A stretch of DNA of 30,557 nt, taken from JAVKDP01 sp040222185. Its GTDB lineage: Bacteria; Bacteroidota; Rhodothermia; Balneolales; Balneolaceae. The DNA is taken from positions 1-30,557 of the forward strand of contig JAVKDP010000081.1 in NCBI GenBank assembly GCA_040222185.1. The letters are read 5' to 3'. The notes beneath the pieces are model-generated. The model was given only the letters and a program-made list of their open reading frames with translations, was not told the DNA's origin and did no database searches. Positions 15,722-23,898 of this stretch are shown here, piece after piece (within the stretch, counting starts at the first letter, position 1; every line of letters begins with the position of its first letter). Both the position numbers and the translations under genes were made by a program.

Positions 15722-16615
15722 TTATCCACCGCCAAGAGCCTGAGCTCCTGAAACGATTTCAGAAATTTCAGTCGTAATTGCACTTTGTCGAGCCTGGTTA
15801 TATTTCAACCTTAAATCACGCTCTAAGTCTTTCGCGTTTTCGGTTGCACTATCCATTGCAGACATTCGTGCGCCTTGTTCAGAAGCATTTGATTCCAGAA
15901 CTGCTTTCCAAAGTTGCGTATTAAGGTGCAACGGTAATAACTGTTCTAAAATGGCCTCAGAATTTGGCTCGAAAATATAGTCAATTGATTCTTTAGAAAC
16001 ATCATCAGAATTTCCTGAAATTGAATCTGGATCAATTGGTAAAACCTTATCTACTCTTCTGTTTTGAGCGATTACTGAACGAAATTCGTTAAATGCGATA
16101 TATACTTCATCGTATTCTTTGTTGATAAACTGTTCTATCGCAGCGTTCATTATCGCAGAACTTGCTGAATATTCGATTGTATCAAAAAAGCCCGGATGAG
16201 ATTCTACTACATTGTAGTTTCTTTTTTTGAAATAAGCATCTGCCTTCTTACCTACTGTAATAAGTGACAATGAGCCATTATCATGATGCTCTTTCAAATC
16301 TGAGCTTACCTTGGATTCTACTTCTTTGAACAGGTTATTATTAAACCCACCACAAAGGCCTCTGTCAGAACCGATTACGATAAGTAATACATTCTTAATT
16401 TCTTCAGAACTACGCATTATACCACTTACATCAGAACTGCTACCCACTAAACGACCAGCTACATCCTGAATCTTAGCAGCATAGGGACGTGTTTTTACCA
16501 TACGCTCCTGTGCTTTTCTAAGCTTAGCAGCAGCAACCATTTTCATGGCCTTAGTAATCTGTTGAGTATTATTAACAGTTGAAATTCTGTTCCGAATGTC
16601 GCGTAGATTCGCCAT
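15722..16615 (-). CDS. atpG: ATP synthase F1 subunit gamma
   Basis: This 297-residue protein is the central rotor shaft of F1. The N-terminal helix (MANLRDIRNRISTVNNTQQI, then TKAMKMVAAAKLRKAQERM) and the C-terminal helix (ARMSAMDSATENAKDLERDL, then YNQARQSAITTEISEIVSGA) form the coiled coil of the family. The middle has the Rossmann-like gamma fold with SDRGLCGGFNNNLFKEV near residue 83. Length is close to the usual 285-300. It follows atpA with a 3-base gap and is the last protein gene of the cluster; tRNA-Ser follows instead of the atpD found in proteobacterial operons. Confidence 0.98.
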   Translation of the reverse strand: MANLRDIRNRISTVNNTQQITKAMKMVAAAKLRKAQERMVKTRPYAAKIQDVAGRLVGSSSDVSGIMRSSEEIKNVLLIVIGSDRGLCGGFNNNLFKEVESKVSSDLKEHHDNGSLSLITVGKKADAYFKKRNYNVVESHPGFFDTIEYSASSAIMNAAIEQFINKEYDEVYIAFNEFRSVIAQNRRVDKVLPIDPDSISGNSDDVSKESIDYIFEPNSEAILEQLLPLHLNTQLWKAVLESNASEQGARMSAMDSATENAKDLERDLRLKYNQARQSAITTEISEIVSGAQALGGG

Positions 16616-16618
16616 TTA

Positions 16619-18235
16619 CTATGCTTCCTGTGTTGCCAGTATTTGATCGATTACTGTATTTGCGGATTCAATTACTTTTGAACCAAACTCATCATTCAAG
16701 ACACCTGATGAAGCAAGATCGCCCATCTCGTTACTGAACTTCGCTAACACAGTTTCAAGGAACTGATTCTGGAACTCACCAATTTGGTCAACTGGAAGCT
16801 TGTCTAATAAACCTTCATCATTCACTTTTAGAAGTACAATTTCCTGCTCAACTGGAAGCGGCTGATATACATCTTGCTTAAGTAGTTCAGCAGTTCTTTC
16901 ACCACGTCGTAATTGAGCCTGAGTTGCCGGATCCAGATCAGAACCAAACTTAGCAAACGCCTCTAATTCACGGTACTGAGCTAAATCAAGCTTAAGTGTA
17001 CCAGAAAGTTTCTTCATTGATTTTACCTGTGCAGAACCACCTACACGAGATACAGAAATACCCACATCAATCGCCGGACGAACACCAGAGTTAAACAAAT
17101 CAGTATCAAGGAAAATCTGACCATCCGTAATCGAAATTACGTTGGTTGGGATATATGCAGAAACATCACCAGCCTGAGTTTCAATAATTGGAAGAGCCGT
17201 TAACGACCCCCCACCCTTAACTGCAGGCTTTAGCTCGTCAGGAATGTTATTCATATCCTGGGCAACTTTATCATCATTGATAATCTTTGCTGCACGCTCA
17301 AGTAAACGGCTATGAAGATAGAATACATCACCAGGGTAAGCTTCACGTCCTGGAGGTCTTTTCAATAGAAGAGAAAGTTCTCTGTATGCTACGGCTTGTT
17401 TCGATAAATCATCATAAATAACAAGTGCGTGACGACCAGTATCTCTAAAAAACTCACCTACAGTAGCACCTGTGAAAGGAGCAATATATTGTAATGGGGC
17501 TGACGCACTTGCTGGAGCAGAAATAATCACTGAGTATTCCATTGCACCTTTTTCTTCCAGCACCTGCTTGATACCAGCAACCGTTGAAGCTTTCTGACCA
17601 ATGGCTACATAAATACAGAAAACCGGCTTTTCAGTTCCTTGTGTTGCTTTTTGATTGATAATAGTATCAATTGCAACTGAAGTCTTACCAGTTTGACGAT
17701 CACCAATAATAAGCTCTCGCTGTCCACGTCCAATAGGGATAAGTGAATCGATCGCTTTTAGACCAGTCTGTAAAGGCTCAGCAACAGGTTCTCTATAAAT
17801 TACACCAGGTGCTTTGCGTTCCAGCGGTAGTCGGTAAGTTTCGCCAACAATTGGTCCTTTTCCATCTAAGGGATTTCCAAGCGGGTCAATTACACGACCA
17901 AGAAGGCCATCTCCAACATTCATTGAAGCGATATCTTTAGTTCGTTTAACAACCTGACCTTCTTCTACAGGGCTTGAAGAACCAAAAAGTACGATACCTA
18001 CGTTATCTTCTTCAAGGTTAAGTACCATCCCTGTGATAGGATTGCCACTTTCGTCTTTGGCATCTGGTATAGATACAAGCTCACCTGCTTGCACTTGTGA
18101 AAGGCCATATACACGTGCAATACCATCACCTACTTCTAGTACGGTACCTACATCATATACATCTGCTTCGGTATCGAATCCAGATAATTGCTTTCTTAAT
18201 ATGGCTGAAACTTCGTCTGGTCTGACTTGGCTCAT
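16619..18235 (-). CDS. atpA: ATP synthase F1 subunit alpha
   Basis: This 538-residue subunit is the non-catalytic nucleotide-binding part of the F1 hexamer. In order it shows a beta-barrel N-terminal domain, the Walker A motif GDRQTGKT at residues 178-185, the Walker B region HALVIYDDLSKQ, the PGREAYPGD segment, and the alpha signature PAIDVGISVSRVGGSAQ near residue 375. The extra length over a typical 505-515 lies at the ends and is normal in this phylum. It sits between atpH (25-base gap) and atpG (3-base gap). Confidence 0.98.
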   Translation of the reverse strand: MSQVRPDEVSAILRKQLSGFDTEADVYDVGTVLEVGDGIARVYGLSQVQAGELVSIPDAKDESGNPITGMVLNLEEDNVGIVLFGSSSPVEEGQVVKRTKDIASMNVGDGLLGRVIDPLGNPLDGKGPIVGETYRLPLERKAPGVIYREPVAEPLQTGLKAIDSLIPIGRGQRELIIGDRQTGKTSVAIDTIINQKATQGTEKPVFCIYVAIGQKASTVAGIKQVLEEKGAMEYSVIISAPASASAPLQYIAPFTGATVGEFFRDTGRHALVIYDDLSKQAVAYRELSLLLKRPPGREAYPGDVFYLHSRLLERAAKIINDDKVAQDMNNIPDELKPAVKGGGSLTALPIIETQAGDVSAYIPTNVISITDGQIFLDTDLFNSGVRPAIDVGISVSRVGGSAQVKSMKKLSGTLKLDLAQYRELEAFAKFGSDLDPATQAQLRRGERTAELLKQDVYQPLPVEQEIVLLKVNDEGLLDKLPVDQIGEFQNQFLETVLAKFSNEMGDLASSGVLNDEFGSKVIESANTVIDQILATQEA

Positions 18236-18260
18236 TGTAGTATAAATTTCTGCGTCGGTT

Positions 18261-18815
18261 CTAATTCAAATCCACGCTATTAGCGAGGAGTGTTTTTTCA
18301 AGCTGTTCTAATTTGTGCTTTATTGTACCATCAATAACAGTGTCATCGATCTTAACCATAAGGCCACCTTTTAAATCAGGTTGCTCTTTTAAGTCGAGAT
18401 TAACTTTCTTTGATGTGCTTTTTTCCAGCACTTTTTTCAATTCACTAACCTGTGATTCACCTAAAGCACTTGCCGAGCGTATTTCTACCTCGATAATACC
18501 TGCATATATATTGTATTCTGAAATAAAAGCATTCACAATCTCTTCAAGGATTGCAGATCTTTCCTTTTCTGCTACCAGGCTTATAAACTGGTATACCAGC
18601 TTACCTAAACTACTTTTAAAAATAGTTTCCAGTGCCTGAAGCTTATCAGAAGGTTTTACAACCGGGCTCTTAAGAAACACAACAAGTTCCTTCGAGCTTT
18701 CGACTGTATTTTTTATAAACAGGATATCCTTAAGCGTTTCTTCTACTGTCTTTTGATCCTTTGCGGTCTCAAGAAGAGCAATAGCGTAACGTCGCGCAGC
18801 TTTAGATATCAACAT
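18261..18815 (-). CDS. atpH: ATP synthase F1 subunit delta
   Basis: This 184-residue OSCP/delta subunit joins the peripheral stalk to the top of F1. The N-terminal helical domain opens with ISKAARRYAIALLETAKDQK, and the C-terminal domain contains LKEQPDLKGGLMVKIDDTVI, the conserved D-x-x-L-x-G-G-x-x-x-x-x-x-x-x-x-x-D-G-T pattern of the family near residues 145-165. Length matches the usual 175-185. It lies 10 bases downstream of atpF and 25 bases before atpA in the standard B-E-F-H-A-G order. Confidence 0.96.
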   Translation of the reverse strand: MLISKAARRYAIALLETAKDQKTVEETLKDILFIKNTVESSKELVVFLKSPVVKPSDKLQALETIFKSSLGKLVYQFISLVAEKERSAILEEIVNAFISEYNIYAGIIEVEIRSASALGESQVSELKKVLEKSTSKKVNLDLKEQPDLKGGLMVKIDDTVIDGTIKHKLEQLEKTLLANSVDLN

Positions 18816-18825
18816 ACGTTGTTAG

Positions 18826-19344
18826 TTAGTTTTTTGACAAGTCGGTAATAAAATTATCGACCAGCTTGTTATTTTTTGTGTTGTCAAGCTCTTCATCAAT
18901 GATCATTGAGGCAGACTTAATTGCTAACATTGCAACTTCTTGTCTTAGCTCAGTTAACGCCAGCTTCTTTTCTTGTTCGATTGAAGCTTTTGCCTGCTCT
19001 ATGATTTGATTGGCTTCGTCTTTTGCTTTTGCAATGCGTTCAGTACGGAGTAACTCAGCATCTTCTAAAGCTTCCTTACGGATTTGTTGTGCTTTAGCTT
19101 CTGCCTCACGAAGTGCCTTCTCATTATCTTTAGAAACCTGTTCTGCTTTAGCTAATGCTTTTTCAGCAGATTCTAAAGAATCTTTGATTTTGGCTTCACG
19201 CTCAACAAGCGCCTTCATGATTGGTGGTACAGCATATTTCATCATCACCAGGATAAATACAATCATAGATATCGCTATCCATATTGCAAAACCCGGGTTA
19301 AATGATAACATCCCGCCTCCGCCTGCTGCTAAAAGAAGAGTCAT
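18826..19344 (-). CDS. atpF: ATP synthase F0 subunit b
   Basis: This 172-residue peripheral-stalk subunit has one N-terminal membrane helix (about residues 17-38, FAIWIAISMIVFILVMMKYA) followed by PPIMKALVEREAKI and a long charged, alanine-rich coiled coil to the C-terminus. The start is not completely fixed: the ATG at 19344 gives a short glycine-rich leader (LLAAGGGG) that I recall from other FCB members, while the ATG at 19311 has a strong GGAGG four bases upstream. I keep the longer form. It follows atpE by 13 bases. Confidence 0.95.
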   Translation of the reverse strand: MTLLLAAGGGGMLSFNPGFAIWIAISMIVFILVMMKYAVPPIMKALVEREAKIKDSLESAEKALAKAEQVSKDNEKALREAEAKAQQIRKEALEDAELLRTERIAKAKDEANQIIEQAKASIEQEKKLALTELRQEVAMLAIKSASMIIDEELDNTKNNKLVDNFITDLSKN

Positions 19345-19357
19345 TTCTGATCCCTAA

Positions 19358-19579
19358 TTATTGGCCAATTCCAAGAGCAAGTAGGATACAGATTACTGCA
19401 CCTAAAAGAGCTACACCCTCGATAAAAGCTGCAGTAAGAATCATTGCACCACGAATGTCTCCAGATGCTTCTGGTTGACGTGCGATACTTTCAGTTGCAC
19501 CTTTACCGATCATTCCGATTCCGATTCCAGCGCCAACCGCTACGATTCCAGCTCCAATACCAGCTGCTAAAAGTCCCAT
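19358..19579 (-). CDS. atpE: ATP synthase F0 subunit c
   Basis: This 73-residue hairpin of two membrane helices is joined by the conserved polar loop ARQP (residues 33-36). The first helix has the G-x-G-x-G packing run (GAGIGIGMIGKG). The ion-carrying carboxylate is Glu54 in AAFIEGVALLG. The first helix has no glutamine at the sodium-coordinating position, and Glu54 is followed by Gly rather than Ser/Thr, so the ring is expected to carry protons, not sodium. It sits between atpB (48-base gap) and atpF (13 bases). Confidence 0.98.
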   Translation of the reverse strand: MGLLAAGIGAGIVAVGAGIGIGMIGKGATESIARQPEASGDIRGAMILTAAFIEGVALLGAVICILLALGIGQ

Positions 19580-19627
19580 AGTTTTCTTATTTATTTGTTA
19601 GAGTTATTTATGAGTAAAAAATCCTGA

Positions 19628-20677
19628 TTATGCCGAATGCTCAGCATGATAATGTTCTTCAGCATGTGAATGATCTTCTGCGGCCATCCCAATAAATACT
19701 GCTGAAAGAAGTGTAAAAATGTATGCTTGTAGTAGTGCTACAAATACTTTTAGAGCATATAGCACAACGGTCAATGTTACTGAGAAAAGGCTTACTCCTA
19801 TTCCAGCCGCCGCTCCAAATAAGTCGGCAAATATAAATATAAGGCCAAGAATGGCTATGATCATGATTTTCCCCGAAAGCATGTTAGCAAATAGCCTTAT
19901 TGCAAGTGCAAATGGTTTCGTAAGTAGCCCTACAATTTCAACAAAAATCATAAGAATCTTAACACCTACTGGTACACCTGGGAACCAGAAAATATGCCCC
20001 CAATAATCCTTGGTACCACTAAACTGGATGATAAAGAAAGTGATAAGTGATAAAGTTGCTGTAACTGTTAAATCTGCAGTTGCAGTTGCTGCCCATGGTA
20101 ATAACCCGAACAGATTCATGAAAGCAATACCCATAAATACAGTGAAGAAATATGGAACGTATTTATCGCTCTTATGATCATCAATATTTGCACGGGCAAC
20201 GTCGTCTCTGATAAATACAAAAAGCACTTCAAAAATATTCTGCAAAGCACCCTGAGGTTCAACATCACTACCTACCCCTTTCTGGTACCTTCGCGACATT
20301 GCTACAGTAAAGAATACTGCTAATCCCATTCGAAACCAGAAATACATTAAATGAGATGTAATAGATAGATCAAGTGTAATACTCCCATTATTTGTAGGAA
20401 CCATTACGTGATCAACATCTTCAAATAAGCCAGACTCAATAGCCGAATGGGTACTTGCAAAAATTTCAAGACTGGTACTACCATTAGCATCTTCCAAAAC
20501 TATAATTCTTGGAAGTGGGATTTTAAAAGAAAAGAGATTGAAATAATCATGGTCGGCAACAGTTCCCATTACATCTAAAATAGGTTCATCCCCACTTGCT
20601 TCTGCTGCTGAAATATTTGGTGTACTGACCGATAAAAAAAGAATTGTCAGAAATACTCGACGAATAGTCTTTAACAT
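19628..20677 (-). CDS. atpB: ATP synthase F0 subunit a
   Basis: This 349-residue protein is the proton-channel stator subunit. It is much longer than the roughly 270-residue E. coli protein because of an N-terminal signal-like helix (residues 5-24) and an extracytoplasmic domain of about 85 residues before the first core helix, as is usual in the Bacteroidota group. The essential arginine is Arg261 in LAIRLFANMLSGK, preceded by VEIVGLLTKPF. The C-terminal tail is unusually rich in His and Glu (six His in the last 16 residues). The ATG overlaps the stop of the upstream AtpI-like gene as TAATG, implying translational coupling. Confidence 0.97.
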   Translation of the reverse strand: MLKTIRRVFLTILFLSVSTPNISAAEASGDEPILDVMGTVADHDYFNLFSFKIPLPRIIVLEDANGSTSLEIFASTHSAIESGLFEDVDHVMVPTNNGSITLDLSITSHLMYFWFRMGLAVFFTVAMSRRYQKGVGSDVEPQGALQNIFEVLFVFIRDDVARANIDDHKSDKYVPYFFTVFMGIAFMNLFGLLPWAATATADLTVTATLSLITFFIIQFSGTKDYWGHIFWFPGVPVGVKILMIFVEIVGLLTKPFALAIRLFANMLSGKIMIIAILGLIFIFADLFGAAAGIGVSLFSVTLTVVLYALKVFVALLQAYIFTLLSAVFIGMAAEDHSHAEEHYHAEHSA

Positions 20678-21048
20678 TACTTATTACTACTTTTCTTTTC
20701 TAAAAATTTATTGAAGAAAATCATTTCCGTTATAGAATAACAAAGATAGGAAATTATGAAACTAACTGTAAAGTAGATTTCATCAATTTTTATCACTTTC
20801 AGGATAATTGCAAAGAAGATCAGAACTACTACAAAACGCACAATTAGAGACAGGAAAAAGACTTTACCAAACACCTCCCATTCCTTTTCCCAAAAGTGGT
20901 CAATAATCCATGCGCTTACCAGAATAGAAATTGAGCTTAAAATGAGCCCATAGAGAGTGCTTAGCATACTTTCAATCGGGAAAATTATCATTCCAAGCAG
21001 AGGGAACAAGAGCGAGATCACACTTACTTTGAGTAGCTTCTTTAACAT
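20677..21048 (-). CDS. AtpI-like membrane protein (ATP synthase assembly factor candidate)
   Basis: This 123-residue protein is almost entirely hydrophobic, with four predicted helices (about residues 6-24, 29-50, 61-84 and 91-112) and a charged C-terminus (EKKSSNK). The pattern of helices and the segment VFFLSLIVRFVVVLIFFAII resemble AtpI/UncI proteins, which help assemble the c-ring and form an ion channel with AtpZ in Bacillus. The position supports this: it lies between AtpZ (9-base gap) and atpB, whose start overlaps its stop. Sequence similarity to AtpI is weak by eye, so the name rests mainly on topology and context. Confidence 0.85.
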   Translation of the reverse strand: MLKKLLKVSVISLLFPLLGMIIFPIESMLSTLYGLILSSISILVSAWIIDHFWEKEWEVFGKVFFLSLIVRFVVVLIFFAIILKVIKIDEIYFTVSFIISYLCYSITEMIFFNKFLEKKSSNK

Positions 21049-21057
21049 CTTTAATTT

Positions 21058-21282
21058 CTATTGCTTTCCGTCTTTATTGGTCAGCTTTTTTGATATTCTA
21101 AAAACAGTAAAGAAGAACAGTATTATTCCAACAATTGATCCCACTAACACCCCCCAGGGCGACACGCCTAAATATCCATCAAGGAAATAGCCAAGCGCTA
21201 TTGGCAAGATAAGAGTGAGGGCGATTTCAGCGCCTAACCCGAGATACTCTTTATATTTATTGGGTAACCCGGTATTACTCAA
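21058..21282 (-). CDS. atpZ: AtpZ/AtpI family protein
   Basis: This 74-residue protein has two membrane helices (about residues 15-32 and 40-62) with the connecting motif FLDGYLGVSPWGVLVGSIVG, typical of the AtpZ family (PF09527). Relatives sit just upstream of ATP synthase a-subunit genes and are linked to c-ring assembly and Mg/Ca handling. No ATG exists in frame before the first helix; an in-frame stop lies upstream, so the start must be the TTG at 21282. This overlaps the bactofilin stop as TTGA. A GGGAG motif abuts the TTG. The overlap argues for translation coupled to bactofilin. Confidence 0.9.
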   Translation of the reverse strand: MSNTGLPNKYKEYLGLGAEIALTLILPIALGYFLDGYLGVSPWGVLVGSIVGIILFFFTVFRISKKLTNKDGKQ

Positions 21283-21719
21283 CTCCCGGAAGCTTTCAAG
21301 TGTGTACCTTTCTCGAAATCGGCATCAGCAGCGGCAGATATTTTCTTTGAACCTTCACCCATTCTGCATGCACCATTAATTTGAGCGCCTTCTTCAACAA
21401 TTAATGTTTTTGTATAGATATTTCCATCAACAATAGCATTCTTTCTCAGGATCAGCTTGTTACTAACTCTAACTTCACCTTCCACTCTTCCGGCTATATC
21501 CGCATCAGAAGATGTTACATTACCAGTTACCTTCCCTTTTCCAGTTATGATGAGCTTACCTTTTGATAAGGCTTCACCATCCACAAACCCACCAATACGA
21601 ATATCGGATTGAGCATTAAGGTTGCCTTTTAATCGTGTTCCTTCGCTAATAATATTAACTGCCGGCGAAGTATTTTGTGTATTACTCACTTTTTTTCCTG
21701 TTTTGTTAGAATTTAACAT
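21279..21719 (-). CDS. bactofilin (polymer-forming cytoskeletal protein)
   Basis: This 146-residue protein has a central right-handed beta-helix domain (about residues 20-120) of the bactofilin family (PF04519). It shows the regular hydrophobic/glycine periodicity in segments such as ISEGTRLKGNLNAQSDIRIG, GKGKVTGNVTSSDADIAGRV and KNAIVDGNIYTKTLIVEEGA. The tails are disordered and polar. Bactofilins polymerise without nucleotides on the inner face of the membrane and position cell-wall enzymes. The gene begins 3 bases after the stop of an M23 peptidase gene, the classic bactofilin partner, and overlaps atpZ by 4 bases. Confidence 0.95.
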   Translation of the reverse strand: MLNSNKTGKKVSNTQNTSPAVNIISEGTRLKGNLNAQSDIRIGGFVDGEALSKGKLIITGKGKVTGNVTSSDADIAGRVEGEVRVSNKLILRKNAIVDGNIYTKTLIVEEGAQINGACRMGEGSKKISAAADADFEKGTHLKASGS

Positions 21720-21722
21720 ATA

Positions 21723-22580
21723 TCAAGGTATTAAAAACATTGCTGGATTCTGCGAAAATCCACCCTTCCAAATTTCTATGTGTAGGTGAGGACCGGAGCT
21801 GGATATTCCGACGTCACCTGTAGAACCAATTATATCACCTTTTAAAACTGCGTCACCGCTCTTTTTTGTGAGAGTAGCACAATGCTTGTACAGGCTCATA
21901 ATTCCATCCGCATGCTGTATTGATATTACATAACCATCACTAATTGTCCAACTGGCATTAATGATAGTACCATCGGCAACTGAAGTTATCAATGCATCAC
22001 TTTTTGTAGCTATATCTATCCCAAAGTGAGATTGTTCAGGCTCATAACCTCTTGTAAGCGTACCATCAACAGGATATGACGCCGGGAAGTCAGGAGCTGA
22101 TTTCATAACATTCGAAAAAATCATCCCCTTGGTGTTTAGCTTATCATCTGTATCAACGCTGCTAGTCCATTCAATTGAACTAGTAGTTTCATTTTGTTGT
22201 AGATTAATCAATGAGTTAAACCTCTGATCTATATTCAGAGTTGTATCCAGGCTATATCGAATAATATTCCTCATCTCGGAAAGCTGGCTATCTCTTATAG
22301 TCAGAGAGTCCTGTAATGCTATTACACTCTCCGTAATTGATCGTACTTGCTTTCGCATCTCAACATCCTCTTTTGAATATAAAAGAGAGCCAAGAGGTGT
22401 AAACATGAATACCAATGCTACCATTGTAGATGCCAAAAATATTAACGTTCCAAAAAGTAGGAAAAAACTACTTGGTTTGAAGCTATATGAATTATCCTTT
22501 CCCGGTTTTGTATCATCAAGTAGAATAACAGTGATCCTTTTAAACCGCTGCTCATAAAATTTTTTTAAAAACTCGATCAT
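21723..22580 (-). CDS. membrane-anchored M23 peptidase (LytM-type endopeptidase)
   Basis: This 285-residue protein has a cytoplasmic N-terminus of about 37 residues, one membrane helix (about 38-61), a coiled-coil stretch (about 70-125) and a C-terminal M23 domain (about 165-285). The zinc-site motifs are intact: HFGIDIA (H and D ligands), YKHC, and PHLHIEIW. It should cleave peptidoglycan cross-links in the periplasm. The basic cytoplasmic tail and coiled coil could contact bactofilin, whose gene follows after 3 bases; bactofilin-M23 pairs control cell curvature or stalk formation in several bacteria. The ATG at 22580 gives a complete anchor. Confidence 0.94.
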   Translation of the reverse strand: MIEFLKKFYEQRFKRITVILLDDTKPGKDNSYSFKPSSFFLLFGTLIFLASTMVALVFMFTPLGSLLYSKEDVEMRKQVRSITESVIALQDSLTIRDSQLSEMRNIIRYSLDTTLNIDQRFNSLINLQQNETTSSIEWTSSVDTDDKLNTKGMIFSNVMKSAPDFPASYPVDGTLTRGYEPEQSHFGIDIATKSDALITSVADGTIINASWTISDGYVISIQHADGIMSLYKHCATLTKKSGDAVLKGDIIGSTGDVGISSSGPHLHIEIWKGGFSQNPAMFLIP

Positions 22581-22614
22581 ATTATTATCCGGCGTTATAC
22601 TAAAGATGAAGTAG

Positions 22615-23898
22615 TTACGAAGAAATTACATTAAAAATCGAGGCCAATTCTGAAGTAAGACCTTTTCTATCAAACTTCATGACATATTCTTTGTCAGGAA
22701 CAGGTAAAGCGTCTTCACTCCATAGCTGAAAAATATTCAAAATCTTATCTTTTAATGTTTTCTCATCAACTGGATTTACTATAAAGGATGCTTTATATGA
22801 CTTTAACGTCTCCTTTGTGTCACCTTCAGGTATTAATGCTAATACAGGCTTTAAAGTTGCCATATACTCATATGTTTTACTTAATGAAATTGTAAAACTC
22901 TTTTTTGAATGGGAATTATTCAACCACAGAATATCAGCATTCATCAGGTTTTTCACTGATTCACCATGATTTACATATCCAAAGTCTTTAACTATCGCAT
23001 CAAGTTTAAGGTTCTTTATCAGGCTTTTATGAAGTTCATTTAAGCCACCCTGGAATTGTAACTCTGCCTTATCTCTCAGTTCAGGGTGCGCTTCCAGGAG
23101 TGAAGCAAAAGCTTTTAGAAATACCTCAGGTCCGCTTTCCGGATAAAAAGTACCGCTATATAGAAAAGTCAGTTTTTCCTTCTTTTGAAACGAGTTATTT
23201 AATTCGTTGAAATCCTCCGAGTCAAATCCATGAGTAATTACTTTAGCTTTTGTGGGCGCTACCTCCCTCGCATCAATCGCAGAAGCTATATAATGATTGA
23301 TTGTAATAACCTGATCAGCAGCTCTCAAAGTTTCCGATTCAATATCTTTCATTTTCGAGTAGTGCCACTTAGTAGGATAGTTAAATAGATGGCTTTCCAG
23401 CCAATCATCTCTAAAATCCATGACAACAGGAATATTGAACAGCTCCTTTATTCTTTTCGCCAGAATAAAATTCGAATATGGTGGAGCAGTAGCAAAAATT
23501 ACATCGATTCTTTTCCCCTCAATAATCTCACTCGCTTTATGAAGTGCAGGCTCTATCCAGCCTTTTTTGTTATCAGGCAGCCAAAAAAAAGTGGATACAG
23601 CCCTCAGTGTTTTTTCAACGAAAACCGGTAATTTTACTGTCTTTTGGCCTCCCATTTTATGTAAAGGCGTGTTCGCCGCAACCCGGTGAACTTCTACTTC
23701 AAAAGAGTTCAATTCATCTTCAAGAGAAGTATCAAATGTATGGTAAGCACCTGGCTCCGGGCACAATACGATGGGATTCCAACCAAAATCTCTTAAATAT
23801 TTGACAAACTTAAGCACCCGTTGAACCCCACTACCTCCCATTGGTGGAAAATAGTAAGCTATTACCAACACATTCTTTGTCTCAGTCGATTCTATCAA
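22615..23898 (-). CDS. glycosyltransferase family 4 protein
   Basis: This 427-residue GT-B enzyme shows the FCB-type opening IAYYFPPMGGSGVQRVLKFV near residue 13, a VVMDFRDDWLE segment near 170, the donor-domain start LTFLYSGTFYPESGPEVFLK near 243, and a SLSKTYEYMATLKPVLALIP segment near 350 that carries the sugar-nucleotide-binding acid. The start is the TTG at 23898, which overlaps the guaB stop as TTGA; the next ATG would remove the first beta strand. It may act in lipopolysaccharide, capsule or glycoprotein synthesis. The position between guaB and the cell-shape genes gives no substrate clue. Confidence 0.9.
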   Translation of the reverse strand: MIESTETKNVLVIAYYFPPMGGSGVQRVLKFVKYLRDFGWNPIVLCPEPGAYHTFDTSLEDELNSFEVEVHRVAANTPLHKMGGQKTVKLPVFVEKTLRAVSTFFWLPDNKKGWIEPALHKASEIIEGKRIDVIFATAPPYSNFILAKRIKELFNIPVVMDFRDDWLESHLFNYPTKWHYSKMKDIESETLRAADQVITINHYIASAIDAREVAPTKAKVITHGFDSEDFNELNNSFQKKEKLTFLYSGTFYPESGPEVFLKAFASLLEAHPELRDKAELQFQGGLNELHKSLIKNLKLDAIVKDFGYVNHGESVKNLMNADILWLNNSHSKKSFTISLSKTYEYMATLKPVLALIPEGDTKETLKSYKASFIVNPVDEKTLKDKILNIFQLWSEDALPVPDKEYVMKFDRKGLTSELASIFNVISS

